Shown here: positions 1 to 6,455 of the stretch, one piece after another
How positions within the stretch are numbered: position 1 is the first letter of the stretch
Layout of the letters: every line of letters begins with the position of its first letter
Assembly: GCA_903970455.1 (NCBI GenBank)
Contig: CAJCIW010000137.1
Coordinates: 1-18,032, forward strand
Source of the DNA: Verrucomicrobiota bacterium
Lineage (GTDB): Bacteria > Chlamydiota > Chlamydiia > Chlamydiales > Rhabdochlamydiaceae
Length of the DNA stretch: 18,032 nt
Direction: 5' to 3'
Translations under genes and position numbers: made by a program
Notes under the pieces: model-generated
Told to the model about the DNA's origin: nothing
The model's database searches: none
What the model saw: only the letters and a program-made list of their open reading frames with translations

Positions 1-605
1 GCATTCCTGATCCCTTCCTCCCGCAATGCAGCGCTAAGCTGCTTGCCCACGCCCCAAATTTCTTCTACATCTAGATCTTGAAGGACAGCGTCGATTTGCT
101 CGGGATCCGTGAATGCAAAAACACCCTCTTTTTTCTTGGCAATGTCATTAGCGACCTTGGAGAGGGTTTTCGTCGGGCCGATGCCAACCGATACAGGGAT
201 CCCTGTCCATTTGAGGACGGTGCATTTGATCTCTTTGCCGATCTTGAGCGGATCTTCGACGGCCATGTGTAAAAAAGCCTCATCGATCGAATAGATTTCC
301 CTATCCGGCGAAAACGTTGACAGGACATCCATTACTCGGTTGGACATATCGCCGTAAAGCGTGTAATTGGAGGAGAGGATATGCACCTTTTGCGCTTTGA
401 AGAGATCGGCATACTCAAAGAAGGCCGCGCCCATCGGGAGTCCTAATGCCTTTGCCTCTTTCGAGCGGGCGACGACAATGCCGTCATTATTGGACAGGAC
501 GACGACAGGCTTTTTACGCAGCTTGGGATTAAAGGCCTGCTCGCACGAAACATAGAACTGGTTACAGTCGATTAAAAAATAATTAGACAGCTTTGTGGAT
601 GACAT
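1..605 (-). CDS. umuC: DNA polymerase V catalytic subunit UmuC, 5' part (runs off the window)
   Basis: Error-prone Y-family polymerase that copies past damaged bases together with processed UmuD. I translated the minus strand from ATG 603-605: 201 codons are open to the window edge, roughly half of the usual 420 or so residues. Seen: the palm motif [12 protein letters not shown] (residues 11-22, with the metal-binding Asp13), the UmuC-typical [11 protein letters not shown] (32-42), [15 protein letters not shown] (78-92), and SIDEAFL with catalytic Asp108 and Glu109, followed by [14 protein letters not shown] and the helix-hairpin region EIWGVGK. No stop or frameshift is visible. The start lies 23 bases inside the end of umuD in another frame, so translation is probably coupled. 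The C-terminal little-finger domain is outside the window, so intactness cannot be judged. Confidence 0.95.
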   Translation of the reverse strand, partial: MSSTKLSNYFLIDCNQFYVSCEQAFNPKLRKKPVVVLSNNDGIVVARSKEAKALGLPMGAAFFEYADLFKAQKVHILSSNYTLYGDMSNRVMDVLSTFSPDREIYSIDEAFLHMAVEDPLKIGKEIKCTVLKWTGIPVSVGIGPTKTLSKVANDIAKKKEGVFAFTDPEQIDAVLQDLDVEEIWGVGKQLSAALREEGIRN

Positions 606-1011
606 AAGTGACTACACCCCAGACCTGAAAGTCGCTCTCTTCCTTCATTTCTAATATAGGATAAGCGGGGTTTTCCGGAACAAGGGAGATCTTGCCTTCG
701 CGGATTTTAAGGCGTTTGACGGTAAATTCCGAGTTGACGATGGCGATGATGATTTTATTGTCGGCAGCCTCCAGCGAGCGGTCGACGACGAGGATGTCGC
801 CGGAAAAGATTCCCGCGTTCTGCATCGAATTGCCGGCGACGCGAACGAAAAAAGTGGCCGCGGGGTGGGCGATCAAAAGTTCATTGAGGTCGAGCTTTCT
901 ATCGAGGTAATCTTCTGCAGGCGAGGGGAATCCCGCTTGCACATTGGCCAAAAAAATAGGCAGAGGGAATGTTGAGAGGGCCTCTGCCTTGAAGATTTCA
1001 ATAATTTTCAT
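583..1011 (-). CDS. umuD: UmuD, self-cleaving DNA polymerase V accessory protein
   Basis: Manager subunit of polymerase V. It cleaves itself on RecA filaments, and the shortened form partners UmuC. The 142 residues match the usual length (139 in E. coli). Seen: cleavage site Ala26-Gly27 in the context [13 protein letters not shown], catalytic Ser62 in GNSM and Lys99 in TVKRL, matching E. coli Cys24-Gly25, Ser60 and Lys97 with a shift of two. The start ATG overlaps the htrA stop as ATGA, and AAGGTGG just upstream is a good ribosome-binding site that lies inside the htrA end. No room exists for a private promoter except within htrA, and I found no LexA-box-like CTGT-N8-ACAG there. The gene overlaps umuC by 23 bases. 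Confidence 0.95.
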   Translation of the reverse strand: MKIIEIFKAEALSTFPLPIFLANVQAGFPSPAEDYLDRKLDLNELLIAHPAATFFVRVAGNSMQNAGIFSGDILVVDRSLEAADNKIIIAIVNSEFTVKRLKIREGKISLVPENPAYPILEMKEESDFQVWGVVTYVIHKAV

Positions 1012-2447
1012 TCCACCTTAATAGAATAAAAGCGGGTCACATTCCCTTGTCGGACAAGCAGGAGGAGGCGTTTATTCTCGGTTTGGTCAAGCGCTTCATT
1101 GAACTCGGTGACATTGGTGACTTTTTTGTGGTTGACCGCCTGGATCAAATAGCCTGGACGGAGACCTGCTATCGCAGCCAGAGAGCCGGGTTTGATTTTC
1201 GTAATCACCACGCCTTCTTCTTTTGGCGACAGCCCAAGCTGTTTCGCAAGGTCAGCGGTAAGATTATCGATCTCCATACCTAGTTTCTGGTTGAGATTGC
1301 CGCCCGTCGCCATGTTGTCATTGGCTGTGCCCAGGGTGACTGGGATCGTAAGGAGCTGCCCTTTACGGTTGATTTTCAGGTTGAGTGTCGTGCCAGGGCT
1401 CATGAGTGAAATTTCATTCCTGAAACTCTGTAGAGATTTGATGGGAATTTTATTGTATTCAAGGATGATATCTCCCTGTTTTAATCCGGCTTTATCTGCA
1501 GGAGTGTCTTTGAAGACCTCTGAGATCAGCGCTCCTTCCGGTTTTGGCAAATTAAAGGCGTCGGCAATGTCCTTGTCGACAGGCTGCAAGTTAACGCCGA
1601 GGAAGCCGCGCGTCACGGTGCCTTTGTCGATAATTTGGGCCATGATGTTTTTAGCCATGTTGCTTGGGATCGCAAATCCGATGCCCATATAGCCGCCGGT
1701 GCGCGAGACAATGGCTGTATTGATCCCGACTACTTCGCCAGTCAAGTTCAGCAAAGGGCCGCCGGAATTGCCCGGATTGATCGCTGCATCCGTTTGAATG
1801 AAATCTTCGAAATCCGTGATGCGTAAATTTTGTCTCCCTTTGGCGCTGACGACGCCGACAGTCACGGAAGCTTCCAGCTGGAAAGGGCTGCCGATCGCAA
1901 TGACCCATTCGCCGATATCGATCTCCTCGGAATCGCCCAACTTCAGGAAGGGGAAGTCTTTTCCCTCGATTTTGACGATCGCGATATCGGTGTGCGAGTC
2001 GGAGCCGATGACCGTAGCATCCATTTCTCGGCCGTCATTGAGAACAGCCGTGATTTTATCCGCCCCTTTGACCACGTGGGCATTTGTCATGACGTAGCCG
2101 TCGGCGCTCACGATAAATCCGGAACCCTGGCTCAATTGTGGAGCGGGCTTTTGAGGCTGTCCGCGGTAAGGCCCGCCGAAAAAGCGGTTGAAAAAGTCAT
2201 CTGGGCTGAAGTCGTAAGGATTTTGATGCCCATAGGGAAAGGCGTTTTCCTCTTGGTCAGGGGTACTGCTTTGGACCTTGATAAAAACGACCGCAGGGAT
2301 CGATTTCTTTGCGACTGCAGTGAAGGCCTTTGAAGTCTGCGCGGGAGAACAAACGCACTGTTCGTCACTACCCGCCTGAGCGAAACTCTGCGGGGAAGCG
2401 AGCAAGAGAGACGCAGCGATAAGAGAATAGGGGATGAAGCGCACCAT
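1008..2447 (-). CDS. htrA: HtrA/DegP periplasmic serine protease-chaperone
   Basis: Degrades or refolds damaged envelope proteins; in pathogenic chlamydiae the protein has also been reported outside the bacterium. It has 479 residues, normal for the family. Order: signal peptide about 1-25 (hydrophobic SLIAASLLLASP then SFAQA), protease domain with the triad His124 (TNAHVV), Asp154 (SHTDIAIV) and Ser228 (NPGNSGGPLLN), then PDZ1 about 280-372 (starting TRGFLGV) and PDZ2 about 385-475. The stretch FEDFIQTDAAINPGNSGGP and the PDZ1 start resemble chlamydial HtrA as I remember it. AAGGAG stands 8 bases before the ATG, and CATAAT further up may be a -10. It is the first gene of an htrA-umuD-umuC unit. 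Its own upstream region carries only decayed sequence. Confidence 0.97.
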   Translation of the reverse strand: MVRFIPYSLIAASLLLASPQSFAQAGSDEQCVCSPAQTSKAFTAVAKKSIPAVVFIKVQSSTPDQEENAFPYGHQNPYDFSPDDFFNRFFGGPYRGQPQKPAPQLSQGSGFIVSADGYVMTNAHVVKGADKITAVLNDGREMDATVIGSDSHTDIAIVKIEGKDFPFLKLGDSEEIDIGEWVIAIGSPFQLEASVTVGVVSAKGRQNLRITDFEDFIQTDAAINPGNSGGPLLNLTGEVVGINTAIVSRTGGYMGIGFAIPSNMAKNIMAQIIDKGTVTRGFLGVNLQPVDKDIADAFNLPKPEGALISEVFKDTPADKAGLKQGDIILEYNKIPIKSLQSFRNEISLMSPGTTLNLKINRKGQLLTIPVTLGTANDNMATGGNLNQKLGMEIDNLTADLAKQLGLSPKEEGVVITKIKPGSLAAIAGLRPGYLIQAVNHKKVTNVTEFNEALDQTENKRLLLLVRQGNVTRFYSIKVE

Positions 2448-2463
2448 ATTTTAGCTCCTTATA

Positions 2464-2736
2464 TTATGTATACACATCGTGATTCAGAAGTTGGCCACTG
2501 GCTTCGTCGGCATCCTCATCTTTGCAGCTGGCTCCATCGAGCTTGTGCTTGGACAGCCCCTGCTCCTCTTGCGAAAGAGCGATTCTACGCTCTTTTGCAA
2601 GTTTCCGCAGCTCCAACGTCTAAGCCTGCTGCAAATCTGAAGCGCCGACATTGCCATTGGCCCCACTTTTGAATCCCTCTGTGTATAATCGGGAAAACCA
2701 TTTATAACTCAGCGGGAGCAAAAAAGCAATTGCGCT
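2464..2736 (-). pseudogene. Decayed reading frame, possibly remnant of an IS3-type transposase OrfA
   Basis: The minus-strand frame from 2736 to the TAA at 2464-2466 reads like protein but is broken by a TAG at 2620-2622. The first part contains SYKWFSRLYTEGFKSG; the part after the stop is hydrophilic and contains LELRKLAKERRIALSQEE. The pattern of an aromatic helix-turn-helix end (Y-K-W-F) followed by a charged leucine-rich helix resembles the OrfA of IS3-family elements (LYKWV..., then ELRRLRKE...R). I saw no inverted ends and no integrase part (OrfB). The match is by eye only. It could instead be a remnant of another helix-rich protein or chance. It sits directly upstream of htrA. Confidence 0.35.
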
Positions 2737-2753
2737 CTATGTTTTGGATAGGT

Positions 2754-2829
2754 TCAGAGGCTGACATTACGGCTGGTCAGAACAAGAACGGCGTTGCCAG
2801 AAGTTCGGCCAAGCCGCCGAATCCCCCAT
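2754..2829 (-). pseudogene. Fragment of the 3' end of a dehydratase gene (copy of 4514-4574)
   Basis: The minus-strand frame ending at TGA 2754-2756 reads LGRTSGNAVLVLTSRNVSL. The intact dehydratase at 4456-5451 has LPKLTGKTVLVLTGRNVSL at residues 295-313. No start and no upstream domain of the enzyme remain: further up the frame meets a stop, and the AbiE control region begins. So this is an orphan tail of either the same gene, displaced, or a lost paralogue. The fragment has a one-base deletion relative to the intact copy, yet the tail NAVLVLT...RNVSL stays readable. Confidence 0.75.
2758..2817 (+). repeat. Imperfect direct repeat, left copy, beside the AbiE module
   Basis: 60 bases starting AGGCTGACATT and ending CAAGCCGC. 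By hand alignment they match 4514-4574 at 53 of 61 positions, with one single-base gap. A 17-base core (GGTCAGAACAAGAACGG) is identical. Both copies point the same way and enclose the toxin-antitoxin pair. Weak similarity may go on a little further left (to about 2738). Confidence 0.85.
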
Positions 2830-2862
2830 AGACAAAATCACGAGCTCTTCCTCAGATTTAGT

Positions 2863-2893
2863 CCAGAATACCCACTAAAAGGGGGTATTTTGG
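2863..2893 (+). promoter_or_regulatory. Operator-like dyad 1 upstream of abiEi
   Basis: The half-site CCAGAATACCC (2863-2873) faces GGGTATTTTGG (2883-2893) across 9 bases. The arms pair at 10 of 11 positions. The same half-sites recur in dyad 2, about 51 bases further on. AbiEi proteins studied in streptococci repress their own operon by binding paired inverted repeats with the N-terminal winged helix. That these are the sites here is inference from position and symmetry. Confidence 0.65.
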
Positions 2894-2913
2894 GCTAAAA
2901 GTTTAATATTTTG

Positions 2914-2945
2914 ACCAAAATACCCACAAAAAATAGGAATTCTGG
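2914..2945 (+). promoter_or_regulatory. Operator-like dyad 2 overlapping the abiE promoter region
   Basis: CCAAAATACCC (2914-2924) is an exact reverse complement of the right arm of dyad 1. It faces AGGAATTCTGG (2935-2945) across 10 bases. The left half-site is extended by AC in both dyads (CCARAATACCCAC). The right arm runs into the possible -10 region, so a bound repressor would cover the promoter. Confidence 0.55.
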
Positions 2946-2951
2946 TATATT
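2943..2951 (+). promoter_or_regulatory. Possible extended -10 promoter of the abiE operon
   Basis: TGGTATATT fits an extended -10 element (TGn plus TATATT, five of six to consensus). A TTGACC at 2911-2916 resembles a -35 box but is too far away (29 bases) to pair with it. A start near 2958 would leave a leader of about a dozen bases containing the ribosome-binding site. Read by eye only. Confidence 0.35.
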
Positions 2952-2969
2952 CAAAAAAAAGAGGTGAAA

Positions 2970-3611
2970 ATGGCTGTAAGGGATATCCTAAAGACTATTG
3001 AAACGCCGTACGTAGATGCTCAAACACTTCTCGCTCTTTTAACTGATTACCAGAAGCCCCGCGAGTGCATTTCGCGCATGGTAAAAAATAAAGAGTTGAT
3101 GCGCTTAAAAAATGGCTTTTATCTCATTGCCGATAAAATCAGACAAGGAACAAATATGATTATCCCCTATGAGCAGATTGCAAACTTGCTTTATGGGCCT
3201 TCCTACGTAAGCCTGGAGTGGGCTTTATCTTTTTATGGGATGATCCCCGAACGCGTGCATACAGTAACGAGTATGACTTTAGGCAAAAACAAAGAGTATC
3301 ATACTCCCATAGGGGATTTTGCGTATTATAAGTTATCTCCCGATGGTTATTCGATAGGGGTAACTCAAAAAAAGGCCTCAGATTTTCAAGGAGGATTCCT
3401 AATGGCAAGTCCCGAAAAGGCGTTAGCAGATTTGGTGTTCAAAACTTGCAAGGGGTTAAATAAAGAGGGAGTGAGGCAGGAGCTATTGGAGTCAAAGCGG
3501 ATTGATCGCGAGCACTTTCATCAATTGGACAAGGTTCTGCTTGGAGAAATTGCAAAATCTTACCGCGTTAAAAGTGTGGACTATTTAGCTGATTTGGTAG
3601 GTGTGTTATGA
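2970..3611 (+). CDS. abiEi: AbiEi-family antitoxin (type IV toxin-antitoxin, transcriptional repressor)
   Basis: Antitoxin of the AbiE abortive-infection family. It counters the partner nucleotidyltransferase without binding it and represses its own operon. 213 residues. Seen: an N-terminal winged helix about 1-56 with KPRECISRMVKNKELMRLK and the wing GFYLI, then the family hallmark YVSLEWALSFYGMIPE (79-94) with VTSMT, and a C-terminal part with SPEKALADL. I chose ATG 2970 because GAGGTG (2961-2966) is the ribosome-binding site; an earlier in-frame GTG at 2964 lies inside it. The stop overlaps the abiEii start as ATGA. The gene is AT-richer than the flanking metabolic genes and is, with abiEii, the only plus-strand gene here, which fits transfer. 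Two dyads lie upstream. Confidence 0.9.
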   Translation: MAVRDILKTIETPYVDAQTLLALLTDYQKPRECISRMVKNKELMRLKNGFYLIADKIRQGTNMIIPYEQIANLLYGPSYVSLEWALSFYGMIPERVHTVTSMTLGKNKEYHTPIGDFAYYKLSPDGYSIGVTQKKASDFQGGFLMASPEKALADLVFKTCKGLNKEGVRQELLESKRIDREHFHQLDKVLLGEIAKSYRVKSVDYLADLVGVL

Positions 3612-4486
3612 GACTTGATTTAAGTATTAAGAAGATGCTGGAGAGTTATAATGATCAAATGCCTCAGATCGACAAGTTGCGAGAAATATTGCAACAAACA
3701 GCTTTGTTGGGATTGGCTCGGCATCAGTTCTTTGAACATGCTGTTTTTTATGGAGGAACTGCACTTAGGATTTTATATGGGTTGAACCGCTACAGCGAAG
3801 ATCTGGATTTTTCCCTCATTAAGCCCGATAAAAATTTTGACTTTAATCCTTTTCTAGAGGGGATGCATAGAGAATTAATGGGAATGGGATTCGAGCTTGA
3901 TGTAAAAGTGCGTGAAAAAAATGTCGACACGGGAATTTGGTCAGCTTTTTTGAAAGCAGATACCCTTTCTTTGCTATTGTCTATCCATGAAAAAACAAAC
4001 ATGAAAGGAATTCACCCTGATCAGAAAATTCAAGTCAAACTGGAAATTGATACAGATCCTCCTCTACGCCATTTGCCACTGGAAACCAAATTAGTCAAAA
4101 ATCCAGTTCCATTCTATGTCGTTACTTATGCCATTATTGATCTCTTTGCTGGGAAAATGCACGCAGCTCTTTGTCGAAACTGGAAAAAACGCGTCAAAGG
4201 CAGAGATTGGTATGATCTAATCTGGTATGTCCAAAGTGGAATTCCTGTGAATTTGTCTCATCTGAGAGAGAGAATGCGACAGACAAAACATCTAGGACCT
4301 GAGGAGAGTTTTGGCGAAAAAGAATTATTGGAGCGTTTGCACGCTAGAATCGATGAAATCAATTGGGACTCTGCCAAATCTGATGTCGCTGTCTTTATTG
4401 CAGATAAGCGCAGTTTGGAAATCTGGTCGCGCCAATTTTTTCACGATATCATTGCTCATTTACGAGTTGTAGATGATCCAGTATAG
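3608..4486 (+). CDS. abiEii: AbiEii-family nucleotidyltransferase toxin
   Basis: Toxin half of the AbiE pair; members are nucleotidyltransferase-fold proteins (DUF1814) that stop growth, and some relatives modify tRNA ends. 292 residues, normal length. Seen: motif I GGTALR (49-54), the metal-binding YSEDLDFSL with Asp65 and Asp67, a conserved Lys183 in LFAGKMHAAL, and RDWYDLIW (199-206) with Asp200 and Asp203. All four motif blocks are present, so the toxin looks active. It overlaps abiEi by 4 bases. Its last 31 bases overlap, tail to tail, the 3' end of the dehydratase gene on the other strand. Confidence 0.92.
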   Translation: MRLDLSIKKMLESYNDQMPQIDKLREILQQTALLGLARHQFFEHAVFYGGTALRILYGLNRYSEDLDFSLIKPDKNFDFNPFLEGMHRELMGMGFELDVKVREKNVDTGIWSAFLKADTLSLLLSIHEKTNMKGIHPDQKIQVKLEIDTDPPLRHLPLETKLVKNPVPFYVVTYAIIDLFAGKMHAALCRNWKKRVKGRDWYDLIWYVQSGIPVNLSHLRERMRQTKHLGPEESFGEKELLERLHARIDEINWDSAKSDVAVFIADKRSLEIWSRQFFHDIIAHLRVVDDPV

Positions 4487-5451
4487 CAAGGTGTCATTTT
4501 CTCGATGGTGGAAAGGCTGACATTGCGGCCGGTCAGAACAAGAACGGTCTTGCCCGTAAGTTTGGGCAAGCCGCTCTTTAAACAAGCGGCGATGGGCACA
4601 GTGGAAGAGGGTTCGATCAGGTATTGATGATGGGAAAGAATCCAGCGGAAGGCAGCAAAAATCTCATTCTCTGAAACCAGCGCCACGTGATCGATATATT
4701 TTTGCAAATAGGGGAAACACCGTTCCCCAAGGCCCCCTTCAAGCGCCCCGGCAACGGTATCGTAAGCCGGGAGCTCTGTCACCGCTTTTCCCCGTTCAAG
4801 AGAAAGTTTGAGAGCAGGGGAGCCCTCGTGCTGACAGGCGATCATTGTACATTGAGGGTTCCTGTTTTTAGCGTAGAAAGCAAAACCTGCGCCAAGACCG
4901 CCTCCTCCTACAGGGAGTAAAAAATGCATCGCATCGGGAATCTCTTCGAGAATCTCCAAAGCTAAAGTTCCACCGTTGCCGGTCATGATCTGCTCGTCAT
5001 CGTAGGCAGAGATGAAATGTAAGTTTTTTTTCTGAATGATCCCGAGCGCCCATTTCATCGTTTCGTCGTAACCGGGAAAATTTGAGCGCTGCACATCCGC
5101 GCCAAGGTCTCGAAGCTTATCGAATTTCACGGGCTCGACGGTTTTTGGAACGAAGACTGTGCAGGGAATTTGCGCTTCTTTTGCCGCGTAAGCAAGCGCT
5201 AGACCATGGTTTCCTGCAGAACAGGTTGCCACGCCTTTCTTTTTTTCTTCTGCCGTAAGGCGGGAAATAGAATACAGCCCCCCGCGGAATTTGAAGGAGC
5301 CCGTTTTCTGCAAAAATTCCAATTTGAGATAGACAGGCACGCCCAGATGTTTGGAAAGAATAGGAGAATATTCAATAGGCGTGCGAGCGATCTTCGATTT
5401 AAGAAAGCGGGCAGCTTCTTCTATAACTTGTATGCTTAGCGATTTGTACAT
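4456..5451 (-). CDS. PLP-dependent serine/threonine dehydratase-like enzyme (EutB/BhcB-like fold)
   Basis: Fold-type II PLP enzyme that probably removes ammonia from a hydroxyamino acid; the substrate is not certain. 331 residues. Seen: PLP lysine Lys54 in GSFKFRGG, SAGNHGLALAYAA (78-90), the phosphate-binding glycine loop VGGGGLGAG (181-189), IEPSSTVPIAA (279-289) and LTGRNVS (306-312). The start overlaps the end of the cyclodeaminase-like gene by 53 bases, and no alternative start codon follows nearby, so the overlap is real. The last ten residues (CYTGSSTTRK) are written in DNA that is also the end of abiEii, and a copy of the codons just before this lies at 2754-2829. The natural C-terminus was probably replaced. 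The core is complete, so activity is plausible. Confidence 0.88.
   Translation of the reverse strand: MYKSLSIQVIEEAARFLKSKIARTPIEYSPILSKHLGVPVYLKLEFLQKTGSFKFRGGLYSISRLTAEEKKKGVATCSAGNHGLALAYAAKEAQIPCTVFVPKTVEPVKFDKLRDLGADVQRSNFPGYDETMKWALGIIQKKNLHFISAYDDEQIMTGNGGTLALEILEEIPDAMHFLLPVGGGGLGAGFAFYAKNRNPQCTMIACQHEGSPALKLSLERGKAVTELPAYDTVAGALEGGLGERCFPYLQKYIDHVALVSENEIFAAFRWILSHHQYLIEPSSTVPIAACLKSGLPKLTGKTVLVLTGRNVSLSTIEKMTPCYTGSSTTRK
4514..4574 (+). repeat. Imperfect direct repeat, right copy, inside the dehydratase 3' end
   Basis: Partner of 2758-2817: 53 of 61 aligned positions are identical, with one gap. In the minus strand it encodes the end of the dehydratase around LTGKTVLVLTGRNVS. The AbiE pair lies between the two copies, about 1.76 kb start to start. 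Confidence 0.85.
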
Positions 5452-6346
5452 CTTCGATGGCCACTCCGGTTAAATCGGCGATCGTGATCGCCTCTGGTTT
5501 TCTGTGATAAGAGTTTAGCGCAGCGCCGATTTCCTGGACTTTATCCATCGAAATCCGTTCTTTAGCATAGGAAAGATCTCCGTATTTTAAACATTGGCCT
5601 AGATGGTCGACAAAAATCTGGTCCGCTCTTTCCATCGCATCGGCAGCAATCTCCTGCTTTCCCGGTTGGTCGGCGCCCACTGCAGTGATGTGCATGCCGG
5701 GGCGGAGGTCTTTGGCAAAAATCAAAGGGGATGGAGAGGCTGTCGCTGTGACAATGAGGTCGCAAGAGTGACAAACTTCAGAGATGTTCTGTGTCGTCTG
5801 AATTGTAAATGCAACCAGCTCCGGCTTGTTTGCAAACGCAGCGAGCGCTTCCGCCCTTCTTCCCCAAACAATCACATCGCGGCAATCGGTGACATAGCGC
5901 AAAATTTCCAGCTGTTTTGCCGCTTGTATACCTGTGCCGGCGATGCCGATCCGCACAATGTTCTTAGGAGCAAAATGTTTGGCGCAAACCGCGCCTGCAA
6001 TCGCCGTTCTTAGATCGGTCAAACAGCCTTCATCGAGAAGGACCGTTTCGATAACGCCTGTCTTTGCAGAGAAAAGAAGCATCAGGCCTTGGGAAGAGGA
6101 GAGTCCAAGCTGAGAATTTTCAGGAAAACCTGAGGCGATTTTCACGACGAACTGCTCATCGCCGGTGATGTGCCCCGATTTGATATGGAGCTCGCCTGTT
6201 GGGTGTTCAAAATTCAACATGCTGATAGGAGCAATTCTCACTTGCCCCTTTGAGGAGAGGAGCAATCCTTCTTCAATCTTTTTAATCAGTTCAGGCACAT
6301 CAATTGTCTTCTCAATCTCTTCACGTGTAAAAATGCGCGGTTTCAT
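5399..6346 (-). CDS. Ornithine cyclodeaminase / mu-crystallin family NAD(P)-dependent enzyme
   Basis: The family includes ornithine cyclodeaminase, ketimine and iminosuccinate reductases (BhcD) and EutC; the exact reaction cannot be read from sequence. 315 residues, typical length. Seen: the substrate-side Lys69 in VKIASGF, LTDLRTAIAG (109-118, Arg113), the Rossmann turn GIAGTGIQA (134-142), and Asp226 in AVGADQPGKQEI, matching the catalytic Asp of ornithine cyclodeaminase, then IADLTGVAIEDVQIA. GGAGG stands 4 bases before the ATG. A perfect palindrome (6363-6384) sits just upstream of this site. It overlaps the dehydratase by 53 bases, pairing an imine reductase-type with a deaminase-type enzyme, as in eutB-eutC and in bhc clusters. 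Confidence 0.9.
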   Translation of the reverse strand: MKPRIFTREEIEKTIDVPELIKKIEEGLLLSSKGQVRIAPISMLNFEHPTGELHIKSGHITGDEQFVVKIASGFPENSQLGLSSSQGLMLLFSAKTGVIETVLLDEGCLTDLRTAIAGAVCAKHFAPKNIVRIGIAGTGIQAAKQLEILRYVTDCRDVIVWGRRAEALAAFANKPELVAFTIQTTQNISEVCHSCDLIVTATASPSPLIFAKDLRPGMHITAVGADQPGKQEIAADAMERADQIFVDHLGQCLKYGDLSYAKERISMDKVQEIGAALNSYHRKPEAITIADLTGVAIEDVQIAKHTSYRRSCPLS

Positions 6347-6362
6347 CCGTCCTCCGGCGGAA

Positions 6363-6384
6363 ACCCGGCCCTTAAGGGCCGGGT
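6363..6384 (-). other. Perfect GC-rich palindrome 1 in front of the cyclodeaminase-like gene
   Basis: 22 bases, arms ACCCGGCCCTT and AAGGGCCGGGT with no mismatch. In the transcript it would fold into a tight hairpin about 8 bases before the ribosome-binding site of the next gene. No run of U follows in the minus direction, so it is not a classical terminator. It differs from palindrome 2 (6435-6454) only by compensated changes. Confidence 0.8.
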
Positions 6385-6434
6385 ATTTTCAAAAACAATG
6401 TTGGGCAGAGTACGAACCTCGGCCCCAACTTAAT

Positions 6435-6454
6435 CCCAGGCCTTAAGGCCTGGG
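6435..6454 (-). other. Perfect GC-rich palindrome 2 directly after the aminotransferase stop
   Basis: CCCAGGCCTTAAGGCCTGGG is fully self-complementary and starts one base after the aminotransferase stop codon. It could stabilise the 3' end of the upstream message or act as a weak attenuator. Between the two palindromes GTTGGG (6400-6405) and CCCAAC (6424-6429) form a third small stem. No U-run follows. Confidence 0.8.
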
Positions 6455-6455
6455 T

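Noticed and set aside
1012..1040. SOS (LexA) box before umuD
   Set aside because: No CTGT-N8-ACAG-like dyad is seen; the stretch is the coding end of htrA with a normal ribosome-binding site.
1830..2333. Plus-strand open frames opposite htrA, up to 167 codons
   Set aside because: Antisense shadow of htrA with no motif and no ribosome-binding site.
2466..2672. Plus-strand frame, and a hydrophobic frame in the next phase, upstream of htrA
   Set aside because: No convincing start or ribosome-binding site; the minus-strand decayed frame explains the region better.
2964..2969. GTG as start of abiEi
   Set aside because: It lies inside the GAGGTG ribosome-binding site that serves ATG 2970.
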